Counted from the first letter of the stretch, positions 1-10,770 are shown. The stretch is 64,000 nucleotides of DNA from Chrysoporthe austroafricana (GCA_001051155.2 JYIP02000002.1:2053583-2117582); one strand, 5' to 3'. Numbers and translations: made by a program. The notes: generated by a model from the sequence alone, not told the origin.

Positions 1-13
1 GGAGCCGACCACC

Positions 14-2603
14 ATGCGGTCCTGGTTCAAGTCCACCGGCTCCTCCGGATCTTCCAAGCCGGCTAGCATCCTCTCCTCCAATCCCAGCACCAGCACCAAC
101 CAGGTTGCCGATGCACGGGATGAGGAGATCTCGGACCTGCAGGATGCGATGGAGGCCACGGGCCGGATCGTCAACGACGACATCGAGGGCGCGGAAGCGC
201 AGCTGCGGGCCCGCAAGGACTCGTCCTCGTTCCACCAGCTCGGCCTCGGGATAGCCGTGTTCATGCGGTCCATCCTCGGCTTCGAGAAGGACATCATGGC
301 CGAGGCGTCGACCCGACTGGCGGATTGCGAGAGCCGTGCTTGGAACGACATGAAGAAGGCCCAGAAGCAGGCCGATGGGGGTGGCATGGGCTGGTTTAGA
401 GGCGGTGGCGGCGGCGGTAATGTCCCTGCGAAGGGCTGCGAGATGTATCCGCCCGGCACAGAGTACCAGCTGGTGAATGCCGAGGCGCAGCTCATGAGCG
501 CCATGGTCTCGGTCATGCATGAGAGTCTGACAGAGGGCATTAAGGGGTTTTATAAGCTGCGGAAGGCTTTCATCGCTCTCGATGCCATTATGGACGCGGA
601 GGCGAAGGTGTTGGCGGCACACCAGGGCAATGGGGCTGCGAAAGGGCCGTCCGCGTCGCAAAGCCGGGAGGGTGTTGATGTTCAGAAGAATGGGGACTCT
701 GACAGCGACCTTGAGTTTGTGGATGCTAAGGAGGCTGCGGAAGAAACGAAGACGCCAGCCATATACGAGGGTCATCTTGAGAAAGTCAACAGCAAATCGG
801 CGCCCAGCTCGATCCTCGAGAAGAACATGGACGACCTCACCCTCGACACAGCAGCAGCGTTATCCGTACCACCATCGAGATCAGATACGCCCACCTCCCA
901 GCAGCAACCCAAATCGCCCCTGCAGAGCCCGCCCCGGAAAACCCTTTTCGCCAACGCCGGCCCGGACTCGTCTCTCTTCACGAACCCCGTTGATGTATTT
1001 GTGCATTCTGGAGCGAACATGTGCTTCGGCATCCTTTTGCTCATCATCTCCATGGTCCCTCCAGTGTTCTCCAAGCTGCTGTACATTATCGGCTTCAAGG
1101 GCGATCGTGACCGCGGTGTACAGGTTAGTCTATCTGTGATCTTGATTTCTCTTTCGGCAAACATGCTTTCTCTCGGGAGCCATGCAAAATACTGTCGGGG
1201 AATGTTTTTGGTGGCCCGCTCCCGGAGCAACTTCCGTGACCCTACCGACCTGGGGAAGATACTTCAAGAGACTAAATACTAACACTTGCTATTTAGATGC
1301 TTTGGCAATCGACCAAGTTCTCCAATATCAATGGCGGTGTCGCGGGACTGATGCTCCTCGCATACTACAACGGCATACTCGCTTTCGCGGATATTCTCCC
1401 ATCTGACTCTGACGTGTCTGAGCTCGCCGAGGAGGACGAGATTGTCGGCTACCCCAAGGACCAGTGCATTTCCCTGCTTGGACGCATGCGCGCTCAGTAT
1501 CCTGAGAGTGGGATGTGGAAGGTCGAGGAAGCCCGGGTCCTAGCCAACGCGCGACGGCTGACAGAGGCGATCGAGCTGCTGAAGTCAAATAGCGACAGCA
1601 AGATGCGCCAGGTCACAGCACTCAACATGTTCGAGCTGTCGGTCAACGCACTGTTCATGATGGACTGGCAGACTATGCGGGAAGGCTTTTTGAGATGTAT
1701 CGAGTTGAACGACTGGAGCCATAGCATGTACTACTACTTCATCGGATGTGCAGAGCTAGAGATGTACCGCAATGCGGTGCTGGCTTCGAAGAGGGAGGGG
1801 ACCAGTGAGCAGGAGAAGTCCATGCTGGAGACGGAGGCGAAGAGGCATAAGAAGAACGCCGAGGAGTACTTCCGCAAGAGCCCCGCAGCGGCCGGGAGGA
1901 AAAAGTTCCTGGCGAGACAGATGCCCTTTGAGGTGTTTGCGCTACGGAAAGTCGCGAAGTGGGAGTCGAGAGCGAAGGAATGGGGCGTCGACCTCGCCGA
2001 TGCGGTGGGCGTGAGCCCCGGGCAGGAGATGACGTACCTGTGGACGGGGTCAAAAAGGATGCCGGATGCCGCGCTCGAAAAGGCCCTCGGGTGCCTGGAT
2101 TGGGACAGATGCACGGCGGCCAAAGAGCATGTGGAGAAGCTGAAGGGCATCCCTGACGAGGCGGCCATCAAGGCTGTGGCTGAGGCCACGTTGTTGAGCA
2201 ACCTGGGCCGGTACGCGGAAGCCAGGGAGCGGGTGGAGCCTGTATCCAAGCAAGATCGGTAAGAAGAGCCCTACCCCCCAGGGACAAGCCCGCACTAACA
2301 CGGCCTTACCTGTCCAGGGCACTATTCAAAGGAGAGTCTCGTGACGACTGGCCCGCGCCCTGCGCGCACTACGAGCTCGGTGTCCTGGCCTGGAAAGAGA
2401 GCTGCGACCCCAAGTGCTGGCCGGAGGACGCGGACGAGGAACAGGTCGGGGCGTTCCGGCAGAGGAAGATCAAGGAGTGCGAGGAGCACCTAGAGCATGT
2501 AAAGACGTGGGAGACGTTCGTGCTTGACGCGCGCGTCGGCATGAAGGTCCAGACGGGCGTCGACACCATCGCCTGGCTGAAGGGGAAGAAGGGGTGGGCT
2601 TGA
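14..2603 (+). CDS. IML2: Iml2/TTC39-family TPR outer-membrane protein
   Basis: Three exons are supported: 14-1123, 1297-2258 and 2318-2603, giving 785 residues. Intron 1 carries a TACTAAC branch site at about 1277 and ends in ATTTAG; phases match (0, then 2). The N-terminal half has the conserved Iml2 features: a segment around residues 45-60 rich in acidic residues with NDDIEGAEAQL, then FHQLGLGIAVFMRSILGFEKDIM. The second half is helical and TPR-like, and the last exon contains YELGVLAWKES. A hydrophobic stretch near residues 335-360 could anchor it. In yeast, Iml2 acts at mitochondria and lipid droplets and helps clear misfolded-protein inclusions together with sterol metabolites. The start at 14 has a good context (accaccATGc), but only 13 bases lie upstream, so an earlier exon outside the window cannot be excluded. 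The neighbour at 3114-4211 is convergent and sterol-desaturase-like. Confidence 0.88.
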
Positions 2604-3113
2604 CAGAGCCCACGCGGACCGCATAGCGTAGCATACATGGCAGGCGTGTCTTGATTTTCCCTGCATAGAGAAGATGGGCTGGCATTGTGCGCTTTGGGCT
2701 CTTGCTCGGATCTGCTATGGTTCGGTTGTATGCATATACATGTGGGCACGAGAGCATAGGTCATGTGGAGTTTTTTTTTGGACACTCGGGCATATTCTTG
2801 AAAGACTTGACTTTGCGTGGGTAGGAACAATTGGGACAAGATGGCATGGCATGGCATGGCATGGCATATTCACGAGTTACGTCTCTCGTCTCGTATATTC
2901 TGGGTATCTCGAATTATAGAAAGCAACCCGCCACCAGGCGACCGCCCCTAAAAAGACCAGGCAGTCCAGTTGATCAGAAGAGAAGAAGTCATGCACTTTC
3001 CCGGATCGCTCTCACTTCAAGCTCATTTCGTGGCGAGCGGAGATACCCGCTGCGGTCCAACACAACATCCAACCTGCGGCCAATCTCCTAGGTCCATCCT
3101 CACGACCCGGCCT
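2604..3113. other. convergent intergenic region with pentamer repeat
   Basis: This 510-base gap lies between the 3' ends of IML2 and the sterol-desaturase-family gene. It should hold both polyadenylation regions. It contains a T9 tract near 2771 and five perfect copies of ATGGC at 2841-2865. I see no coding potential beyond shadows. Confidence 0.7.
2841..2865. repeat. (ATGGC)5 microsatellite
   Basis: Five perfect tandem copies of the pentamer ATGGC in the 3' intergenic region. Likely replication slippage; length-variable among isolates if typical. Confidence 0.9.
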
Positions 3114-4211
3114 TCACTCGTCGCTCCCGCTCTGGCGCCTCTTCCCCTTCCCCTTTGCCCTGCCCTTCCGGATCCCATCGATCCCATTCTGCAGGGCCTC
3201 GCCGACCTCACTGGCCTTCCGCCCGCTCCTCTCCTTGACCCTGTGCCTCGCCGCCTCGTCCCGCACGTCCTCGCTGATGTCGCTCCCGCCCATGCTCGTC
3301 CCGCCGACCCAGTCCAGCACGCCCCAGGCGCCGTAGTTCCCGCTGTCGCTCCCGCAGTGGCCGGCGCCGTAGTGCGCGGCGTTCCTCCTCGCGATGCCCC
3401 CCATGACGAACCCCGGCACGATCGTGTACCCGCTCATGGTCATGGTGTCCTCGAAGGTGGTAAGCATGACGAACAGGAAGTACACCAGCAGATGCGGGCG
3501 CACGGCCAGCGCGGGGAGGAACGCGGGCGCGAAGCGGTGCAGGAGGAAGGGCAGCGGGTGGTCGGCGGCCGCGAGGAGGGCGTACGGAGCGGCGCGGCGG
3601 TCGTGCGCGTAGGCGGCGTGCCGGCGGGCGAGGTAGCCGGCCGCATCCCTGGCGCTGCTGGAGGAGGAAGATGACCTAGAGAGGCGGCGGGCCCAGCCCG
3701 GCTGGTGCGAGTGCAGGACGGTGCGGTGGATGTAGTAGGCGAGGACCTCGCGGGAGGCGTAGAGCCAGCCGAGCTGCTTGACGATGGCGAAGGGCAGCGG
3801 TAGGGTGGTGGTGACGCGAAAGGGGGTCCTGCCGAGCAGGAGGGTGAGGCCAAGGCTGGCGCCGGCCTCGAGGGCGGTCTCGAGCAGGACGTTGAAGAGG
3901 GCCAGCAGAAGGGTCCGGCCGAGGACGCGGGCGTCGCGCGGCGGGAGGGCGGGGCGGCCACCATGCTTAATGCTCACGGCCAGGCTGGGGAGCAGCGTGT
4001 CGAAGAGGAGGAAGAAGAGGGCGGGGACGAGGAAGAAGAGCACGCGGATGGCCAGGGCGCCGAAGACCTGGATATTCAGGGGTTTGTGGGAGAGGACCAG
4101 GCTCGACCAGGTCATGTAGAAGAAGAGGATGTTGAGGGAGGTCGACATGGAGGTCGTGGAGGAGGCGAAGAAGAAGGAGAAGATGGGGAGGGAGAGCAGA
4201 ATGTCAATCAT
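3114..4211 (-). CDS. sterol desaturase / fatty acid hydroxylase family membrane protein
   Basis: A single-exon gene of 365 residues. The N-terminal 130 residues hold several hydrophobic segments. Three histidine boxes follow: HRTVLH, then HAAYAH with a downstream ADHPLP, then HYGAGH followed by GNYGAWGVLDWVGGTS. The last block is the hallmark C-terminus of the sterol desaturase/fatty acid hydroxylase superfamily (GNYG...DWxxGT), whose members use a di-iron centre in the ER membrane to hydroxylate or desaturate lipids. All three boxes are spaced HX4H rather than the textbook HX3H and HX2HH, so the metal site may belong to a divergent fungal branch. A serine run near residues 180-190 and a basic C-terminal tail (GKGKRR) are low-complexity. 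Substrate unknown. No intron is needed; the start ATG at 4211 begins the first membrane segment. Confidence 0.75.
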   Translation of the reverse strand: MIDILLSLPIFSFFFASSTTSMSTSLNILFFYMTWSSLVLSHKPLNIQVFGALAIRVLFFLVPALFFLLFDTLLPSLAVSIKHGGRPALPPRDARVLGRTLLLALFNVLLETALEAGASLGLTLLLGRTPFRVTTTLPLPFAIVKQLGWLYASREVLAYYIHRTVLHSHQPGWARRLSRSSSSSSSARDAAGYLARRHAAYAHDRRAAPYALLAAADHPLPFLLHRFAPAFLPALAVRPHLLVYFLFVMLTTFEDTMTMSGYTIVPGFVMGGIARRNAAHYGAGHCGSDSGNYGAWGVLDWVGGTSMGGSDISEDVRDEAARHRVKERSGRKASEVGEALQNGIDGIRKGRAKGKGKRRQSGSDE

Positions 4212-6118
4212 CCTGGCGACTGCGGCTGCTGCCGGTGAGCGCGCACAGGAGGGAGGCTGTTGTGGGTAGGTATATAGGTAACTAGATGTTCACCTCGAAA
4301 TGTGTCCCTGTCGCCGACAGAGAGCAGCACGAAGGAAGTAGTCGTCTCCGGCTCAAGGCTGCAAGGCTGCAGGAAGGGGCATGGCTCCTACAGCAGCTGA
4401 GCAGGCTAGGGACTAGAGAGGGAGGGCGATACTTATCTGTCATCCTGCCAGTGTGATATAATAATCCCCAGGGGGAAAAAAACAGGGACACATCGAGATG
4501 GTGGTGTCTCACGCCCTCGATGCGACTAGAAATGGACGCCATGACGTCGTGAGGACCCTTGAAGGAAACGAAGGGCCAATCACGGAGGTCTACAGTGGTC
4601 GATATATCACTTCGTCTTTTTTTTTTTTTCCTTTCTTTCTTCTTCACTACCGTCACCCCAGAAGGATTATTTCCATAGTCCATTATATTGCAGTAAACAA
4701 GATTTTAAAACGAAGATTTTTAATGTTTTAATAGATATCATTCAGATGCAAATATTTTGTGTAGATGCACACGCGGTTCGACCCCGCTTTCTTTTCACCT
4801 GGACCAAAATCAGCTTCTCTACAACCAGTGAACTACCAGTAGAATCAAGCCTTGCCACGTCTATTTCTGTCTTCATGATTCTGCCTGACCGGTACTGTAG
4901 GCTACCTGATAGTATGCTAATGTCGATTCACTGCTGCCCATAGTGCCTCATAACAGGATTCCATAGTATATACAGACCGTATATGTAGAGCTTTCCAGCC
5001 AAATACCTAACATAGTCTTGCCATTTACACACCATTCGCGCTTTGAACCTCAGCGTCTCCTAAGAATACAAGCTCAGCCACTGGATCGCCATACGGCTGA
5101 CAACTTTGCGGATGCCCTCGCCAAGCCCCTGGACCTGGGCCAGTTCGAGAGGCTTCCAGACCAAAGAAGGCCCAAATAGAAGACCTTGGGGCTGGCAGCT
5201 CAGCATCACGAGCGATGCCAGCTGGAGGGCAGTGTCAGAATGAAAGGACTTTCGTCGTGGTGTTTTGGGCGCCTTGCTAGGGCAACTGCATGGCAACTAG
5301 GTCGACATGGCAGCTGAAGACGGTAGGGACACGAGTCCGTAAGACCCGGGTAGGAGAGGTGTGCAAGAAGGTGAGGCAGCCTATCGGGAGTGAGAAGAAG
5401 GTACGAGCAGGCTTGTCGTCCTCCTCGCCTCCTCAGACCATGGCGCACGCAACATTCGACTTCCCTTGGGGGGCGCATGCCCACGGCCCTGTCCTCGAAC
5501 CAAGAACCCCTCAGCTCATCCAAGGAGCATCCGGTGAGCCTTACCACCGCCGGAACCCTCGCCGTCTTACAAGCACCTCATCGTACCACCGATCACGTCC
5601 CTCCAGCTATCTTATTTCTGGGGATTTCTAGCGGTCGTTGACGAGATGGCTCGGTCCTGCCTAGGCTGCGCCGCTGCACCCAGCCCTGCCGGGATAACGA
5701 CCATGCCCGACCCAGGCCCGGAGCCACCACGTTCAGGACCTCCACGCAGATCTTCTCCCGAGCTACGCCGCTGCACCCAGCCCTGCCGGGATGACGACCA
5801 TGCCCGTGGAGCGCCTCCGAGGAACACCATCCTCCCAGACTACGCTGCTGCCTCCGACCCTGTCAGATTGGCAACCATGTCCGGAATCATGATGCAGCAT
5901 ACAGCAACGCGTCGGGACTGCCCGTTGCCCCCAGCCCTGCCAGGTTGACGGGTATGTCCTTTCCGCGCGCTAATGTATACCAGATCATTGTAAGGAAGAG
6001 GTTCCCTGGAGAATGTAGCCTGGAGAGGACTTCATCGTCGCGCCTGTATCCCTGGTGCCGGATCAGCTCCGGGACGCCCCGGTCGTATCTTGCCAGACTG
6101 ATCTCCTTATTCTGAGCT
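4212..6118. other. 1.9 kb intergenic region, no clear gene
   Basis: Short ORFs occur on both strands but none has a family motif or convincing splice structure. The stretch contains poly-T (about 4618-4631), an AT-richer block at 4660-5040 and a diverged direct-repeat array at 5668-5960. A T-arm-like GCGGTTCGACCCCGC at about 4772 has no tRNA body around it. Confidence 0.6.
5668..5960. repeat. diverged direct repeats, spacing about 75-97 bases
   Basis: Two near-identical 40-base copies, 5668-5708 and 5765-5805, differ at only about one position over the core GCCGCTGCACCCAGCCCTG. A third, diverged copy lies at about 5840-5882 (TACGCTGCTGCCTCC...ACCATGTCC) and a partial fourth at about 5925-5957 (CCCCCAGCCCTGCCAGG). 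Several differences are C-to-T type. The array lies 3' of the convergent-oriented gene ending at 6119. Its function is unknown. Confidence 0.75.
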
Positions 6119-7192
6119 TTATGTTATGAGACGCGACTTGCCGCGGTGGTCCAGCTCGTAGAAGCGCTGATGCCGGCTCTGCCTCGTGATTCGTCGACCG
6201 GGTTGTTGGTCAGAGTCGCGCGCCGCCTGTTTAGGCTTCGGGTTCGACCGCAATGTAGAACTCCGTGTCTGGTCAGGGCCGATGTGATTGCTAGGTAGCC
6301 GTCTCTGGCGAGCTTGTTCTCTCGCACTCGCTCTGCGCAGACGCTTCGTTGGATTGGCAGGGTGTTGGCTGTCATAGGGGCCCTTTTGGTCTGCCCCGAT
6401 CGCTAATGTGGTGGCGGCCTTTCCGTGCCCCATCAGCCGACGGCCATCTTCCGCCCGAGATGCCTCTTCGATGGGAAGGTCTGCCTCGGTCGCGGCAACG
6501 GCATGGTCGCTGTTATTCTGAGCTCCGGGGAGCCAGTCGACCTCCGAGCTGTCCTGGTTGATGTCCAGCTCGTCGTCGAACATAGGAGGGCCCTCAGAGC
6601 GAGGAAGTCCGTCTAAGGACGGCAGGGGTTTTGCTACCCGGGGTCGGAGACGTTGTGGTGTTGGCTCGCGTCGGAGGCGCTTTTGCCAGCGTGCTTCCAG
6701 CTTACGAGCATTTTCTTCTCCGATCAGGTCTCTTATGTGACGAACATTGGTAAGGTTGTGGAGGGCCGCGGGGTCCGGGTCGGATGGGTCTGAGCCGTCG
6801 TCAGATAGCTCCGGGCTCGGTAGGCGGTCCTGAGGGAACCTAGCAGCTCGTCTGTTTGGTGTACCGACCACCTGCTGCGGCCCGCCAGCCCATGATCCGA
6901 ACGGTACTGCTTCGTCTTCCGATTCAGATAGGAAGTCATCGGTGACTGCAGGCCACGGGGCGGAGAGGTCATCTACCCTAGCCTTCTTCGCAGCAGGCAG
7001 AGACGCATCTGAAGGGTCGTCTTCCGGATGCTCTGGTGCTGGTCGCTTGCGTGATTCCGGGAGAGCTGCACGAGGAGGAGGGAGGTGTGCGCCGACGCTG
7101 GGCCGGCGGTTTCGGTGTCCGTCGACCCTCGCCCTTTTTGACACAGGCGAGAGCGGCTCCTCGAAAGGCTCGTGCGCGAGTCGTTTGGACAT
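6119..7192 (-). CDS. disordered basic nuclear-type hypothetical protein
   Basis: A 357-residue protein if translation starts at the ATG at 7192 (MSKRLAHEP). The frame is open further upstream, but that part overlaps the divergent promoter. I do not recognise a family. The sequence is rich in Arg, Pro, Ser, Asp and Glu and looks disordered. Two copies of a basic motif, KRARVD (residues 19-24) and KKARVD (69-74), are each preceded about 20 residues earlier by a KR-rich element, so a unit of about 50 residues is duplicated. These resemble nuclear localisation signals. A short likely folded helix, NVRHIRDLIGEENARKLEARW, lies near the middle. The C-terminus is again highly basic. It is transcribed divergently from the FHA-pseudokinase gene with about 234 bases between start codons, so the two may share regulation. 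Confidence 0.6.
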   Translation of the reverse strand: MSKRLAHEPFEEPLSPVSKRARVDGHRNRRPSVGAHLPPPRAALPESRKRPAPEHPEDDPSDASLPAAKKARVDDLSAPWPAVTDDFLSESEDEAVPFGSWAGGPQQVVGTPNRRAARFPQDRLPSPELSDDGSDPSDPDPAALHNLTNVRHIRDLIGEENARKLEARWQKRLRREPTPQRLRPRVAKPLPSLDGLPRSEGPPMFDDELDINQDSSEVDWLPGAQNNSDHAVAATEADLPIEEASRAEDGRRLMGHGKAATTLAIGADQKGPYDSQHPANPTKRLRRASAREQARQRRLPSNHIGPDQTRSSTLRSNPKPKQAARDSDQQPGRRITRQSRHQRFYELDHRGKSRLIT

Positions 7193-7426
7193 CTGGAATA
7201 ATGATTTGGTGGTGGATAGGACGGGGTAAGTGGCCCTTTGTACCTGTTCTGTCTGGATCGATGAGTGGTTGACGCGGAGCGGAGATATGCGCGTGTCTGG
7301 GATGCCAAGTCGTCCGTCATGTGACCACGCGCTCAACTTCGTTGCTTGCAACGCGGGCGTACTGCACAGCGACTTACCATCCGGATGCACACGAAAGACT
7401 GCTTTCCATATCGTATCAAGCCAAAC
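7193..7426. promoter_or_regulatory. shared divergent promoter region
   Basis: The 234 bases between the two start codons must contain both promoters. No clear TATA box is visible on either strand. Open frames run through it on both strands but start at unlikely positions. Confidence 0.4.
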
Positions 7427-9082
7427 ATGGATCCTTCACGGAGCAGGCCTGCAGAGGGAGGCGAGACCGCATCCGAACAAGGCGGCGACCTGACCTTCGC
7501 GACATTCTTCCCCAGCAACCTCGCCGCCATCCATCTCCTGTCGCTAGTGCAGGCCACCTCTCCGCCCGAGACCTGTTCGTCTCAGAGCCTTTCAGTCAAC
7601 GATTGCAGTTATGGCTATGCCCTCTCTTTTCCGCCTCCGCCTACCGACGCGCCCTCGCCCACATGGCGGATCGGCGCCGGCGTGTCTCGGAAGGGTGCCA
7701 GGGCGCCCCAGAAGCCAGAATCCAGCGTGGACTTTCTCCTGTGCCCGCTGGTCGAGACGCGGGGCAACAAGTGCACGCGCAGGTACATCGGCCCCCTTCA
7801 TGCGCAGATCTACTTCCACCCGCAGTCGGGGGTCCTGGTCCTGCGCAGCCTCTGCGCGAAACCTATTGCATATCTGGACGGCGGCGATTCCGGCGATTTT
7901 GTCTTCCAAAGAGGCGGCCCATCAGGTGATACATGTGTGCTCTTTCAGCAGTCCAACCACCTCCGTTTCGGCGAATATGACTTCGACCTTGACTTCCTCC
8001 AGCTAAATCTCAAACAGTCCGCCCGCATAAAAGCGTGGCGCGACAGGCTTATGCGCAGCAGAGGAGCTCGCCCCTCGCGGCATCTAGACCCGCTCCCCTC
8101 TCCAGGGCACCAGGTCGTCTACCACGTATGCATACATCGCACGCTGGCCGACAGCCCAGAGCTCTCTGTCTACAGCGGGGTGCACCTATACTCGGGCAGG
8201 CCTTTGGCCGTGAGGAGGTTGAAGTATACGGAGAGGTCGCAACACCAGGTACGGGAGGAGCTCCACAACACGAGGATGTTCGACGGGGATACGGAGGGGG
8301 TGCTCGGCATGATGGACTGGTGGTGCCAGCATTCTGAATCACCACCGTGTGCCCATAGCCCTTCCAGGAACTGGCAGACCCCGGAAGACACGGAGGATGT
8401 CTACTACTCTACGCCGCTGCCCGAGTACACTTTCGAGACCATGCCCTGGCCCAAGCTGGACACAGGTGCCCGGATGGGCTACTTCCACCAGACCCTGGTA
8501 GGGCTAGGGAAGCTGCACGACGCGGGGATGATACATGGCAGTATACGGCCACAAGTCCTGGTGATCTTGCTGGATGCGACGGCAGAAAGCGCACCTCCTC
8601 AGGAGGCCCGCCGGTGGCCGACGAGGGCGGCCATCTCCAGCCTGGGCTTTGCCCGTGTCGCGACCAACAGCTGGAGGAAACCTGGTTGTGCCGGCCCCTG
8701 GGTCGCACCCGAGGTCTGGACGAGCTGTCGCGACGACCCGTATACTAACAAGGCAGATGTGTGGAGCCTGGCCGTCTCCTGGCTGCGCGCGTTCAGGAAG
8801 CCGCCCAAGGGCGTCAAGGTGGGTGCGTCCAGGTATGGCAGTGTCCTCAACTCCGTGCATGTGACCTATGAGGAGGGGAGCATCACGGCGCCCTTTCGTG
8901 ACCTCTTGCTGCTGATGCTGGCGTGGGATCCCGATGCTCGACCGAGCGTCGGGGAGATCCTGGGCCACGAGGCCTGGAGGCCCGTGGAGGAGAGGAAGGG
9001 GGTGGAGGAAGAGGACAGGATACAAGAGCCGAGCGAGAGGGTCAAGAGGGTAAGGGTAGTGTCGCCGTCGACGGAGGACTAG
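7427..9082 (+). CDS. FHA-domain protein with a degenerate (pseudo)kinase domain
   Basis: Single exon, 551 residues from the ATG at 7427. Residues about 20-190 look like a forkhead-associated (phosphothreonine-binding) fold, with GPLHAQIYFHPQSG in the place of the usual R-x-H-A-x-I strand. Residues about 230-530 follow a protein kinase layout: a beta-3 strand LAVRRLKYT, an APE motif (A427-P428-E429) and KADVWSLAV. Key catalytic residues are missing: the HRD loop reads HGS (370-372), DFG reads LGF (406-408), and the VAIK lysine position reads AVRR. FHA plus kinase is the architecture of Chk2/Rad53/Cds1 checkpoint kinases, so this may be a catalytically dead scaffold derived from that type, though the link is inferred. 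The acidic and basic C-terminal tail is low-complexity. No intron is needed. A nearby divergent gene encodes an NLS-rich protein. Confidence 0.72.
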   Translation: MDPSRSRPAEGGETASEQGGDLTFATFFPSNLAAIHLLSLVQATSPPETCSSQSLSVNDCSYGYALSFPPPPTDAPSPTWRIGAGVSRKGARAPQKPESSVDFLLCPLVETRGNKCTRRYIGPLHAQIYFHPQSGVLVLRSLCAKPIAYLDGGDSGDFVFQRGGPSGDTCVLFQQSNHLRFGEYDFDLDFLQLNLKQSARIKAWRDRLMRSRGARPSRHLDPLPSPGHQVVYHVCIHRTLADSPELSVYSGVHLYSGRPLAVRRLKYTERSQHQVREELHNTRMFDGDTEGVLGMMDWWCQHSESPPCAHSPSRNWQTPEDTEDVYYSTPLPEYTFETMPWPKLDTGARMGYFHQTLVGLGKLHDAGMIHGSIRPQVLVILLDATAESAPPQEARRWPTRAAISSLGFARVATNSWRKPGCAGPWVAPEVWTSCRDDPYTNKADVWSLAVSWLRAFRKPPKGVKVGASRYGSVLNSVHVTYEEGSITAPFRDLLLLMLAWDPDARPSVGEILGHEAWRPVEERKGVEEEDRIQEPSERVKRVRVVSPSTED

Positions 9083-10770
9083 GCTGTGCTCGAGAGCCTC
9101 CGACTTTTTTATATGTAGGGTTCCCAAGCCAGGCGGCCGAGGAGACGGACTCAGCAGGGAGCGGGCGGGAAGAGGACGGCGACCTGGATAGCTGCATAGC
9201 TTACCTAGCGAGCGGCTGGGCTGTCCAGTGCCGCCATCCGCTGGTAGGACAAATAAGAGCTGCAGCATCAGATCACCGGCGGCGCGACGCCTCACAGGCT
9301 CGCCCCTCTGCTGTTGCTCGAAACGTGCCACGGCATTCCCGCGCCATGACCACGGCGGCCGCTCAAGAAACGGTGTACGGATTACGGCCGCCAGGACCAG
9401 AAACTGCTAGTGACCAGCCATCCACCCGCTACAAAGTGCCCAGTCGTACTATATATTAGTAGTAGTAGGTGGTTTCCGTGAGCTCCGGCTTGCTCTGCTA
9501 GTTTCTTCCTCCACTGGAAGATGAGCATGCCGCCTACTGGCGTGCCGAGACCTTTCTCTGCAGGATCGGCTGGACGGAGCAGCTAGGGGCCGACAGCAGG
9601 CAACTTGCCTGCTATTCTACGATAGCATAGTGGTGGCCATGCAGCTTCCGGCCCAATCCCCTCCCAGATTCTGGGCGGCCAGGCTCTCGCGCCGGGCGGG
9701 GGTGTCGAGCACGTCCCTCCGTTCCCCAGAGCACCAGCTCCGGTCGCAAGAATCCTCTCTCGCCCCGCGCGCGCGCGTTAAACTGGTCAGAGTACTTTTC
9801 AAAAGCCAGCGTCCGAGACTGGGACAACTCCAGCCTGGGCATAGATTGATTGGAGGGGCTCGAGTGCGGGGAGGTACTGTACCGAGTACTGCAACTGGCT
9901 GTGATGAGGCCGCAGAAAATAGTGACCCAGCCCAGCCGGAACCTACGGCCACAACAGCGAATTCTTGACTTCATCTATAAGGTTTTTAGTAGTGTCAATA
10001 CTATATTGAAAATAAATAGTTTCTACATAAAAGGCGGTCCGGAGTAAAAGGTAGTCCGGCGTGATGTGTTGCGGGCTCCACCCCGACACGGCCCAGGAGC
10101 ACAGCATGCCTATAGCATTGCACGATAAGTAGTCGGTATGCATACTATAGTAATAGTGCCTTAGCTGCTTAGTAGCACCATAGTACGTCCGTACTATACT
10201 ATACTTATTCCGCACTTCGTACCCACTTCCACCGCCAGTCAGACCTGTTCGCTGCTTCTCCAGACCGCCTGCGTTCTTTTATTTTCCCCCTCTTCCTCAC
10301 AAACAATTGCCCACCGCACAGAGAGGGTCGAGTCGCACGGCAGCACCTGTGTGTGTGCGTGTGTGGCATACGACCGGTCCGCGACTAGAGACAAGCCTGC
10401 GTCATCCCCACTGCGGTGTCTCAGGCATCGCAGCACCGCAGCACCGCAGCCGACGGGCAGCGAGCACGACGGCGCGACCGGCGACGAGATAAGGGCGAGC
10501 GAGCGAGGCTACCGGACCGAGACCTGCGGCCGCCCGCGGCGAGGCGGCATCTACCCGACCCTCGACAATAGCTATTGTTGTCTAACAGCAGGGGGGGGCC
10601 GCGCCGCGCCTATATCGCCGCACCGCACGACGACGACAAGGCTGCTTTGCTGTGAGACACGACACCGAAGCCGTGCGGTCGGCGACGACACGGCCTGCGC
10701 ACGCACGCACGAACGCACGCACGCACGGTAGGGAGGGGCCCTGGCTGCTGCCCACGCGGCCGCTCGGTAG

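Noticed and set aside
4768..4790. T-arm-like GCGGTTCGACCCCGC
   Set aside because: No tRNA body occurs in the 70 bases upstream; chance or an old fragment.
8504..9331. A 275-codon minus-strand ORF opposite the FHA-pseudokinase
   Set aside because: Composition and phase are those of a shadow; the plus strand carries kinase-fold motifs over the same bases.
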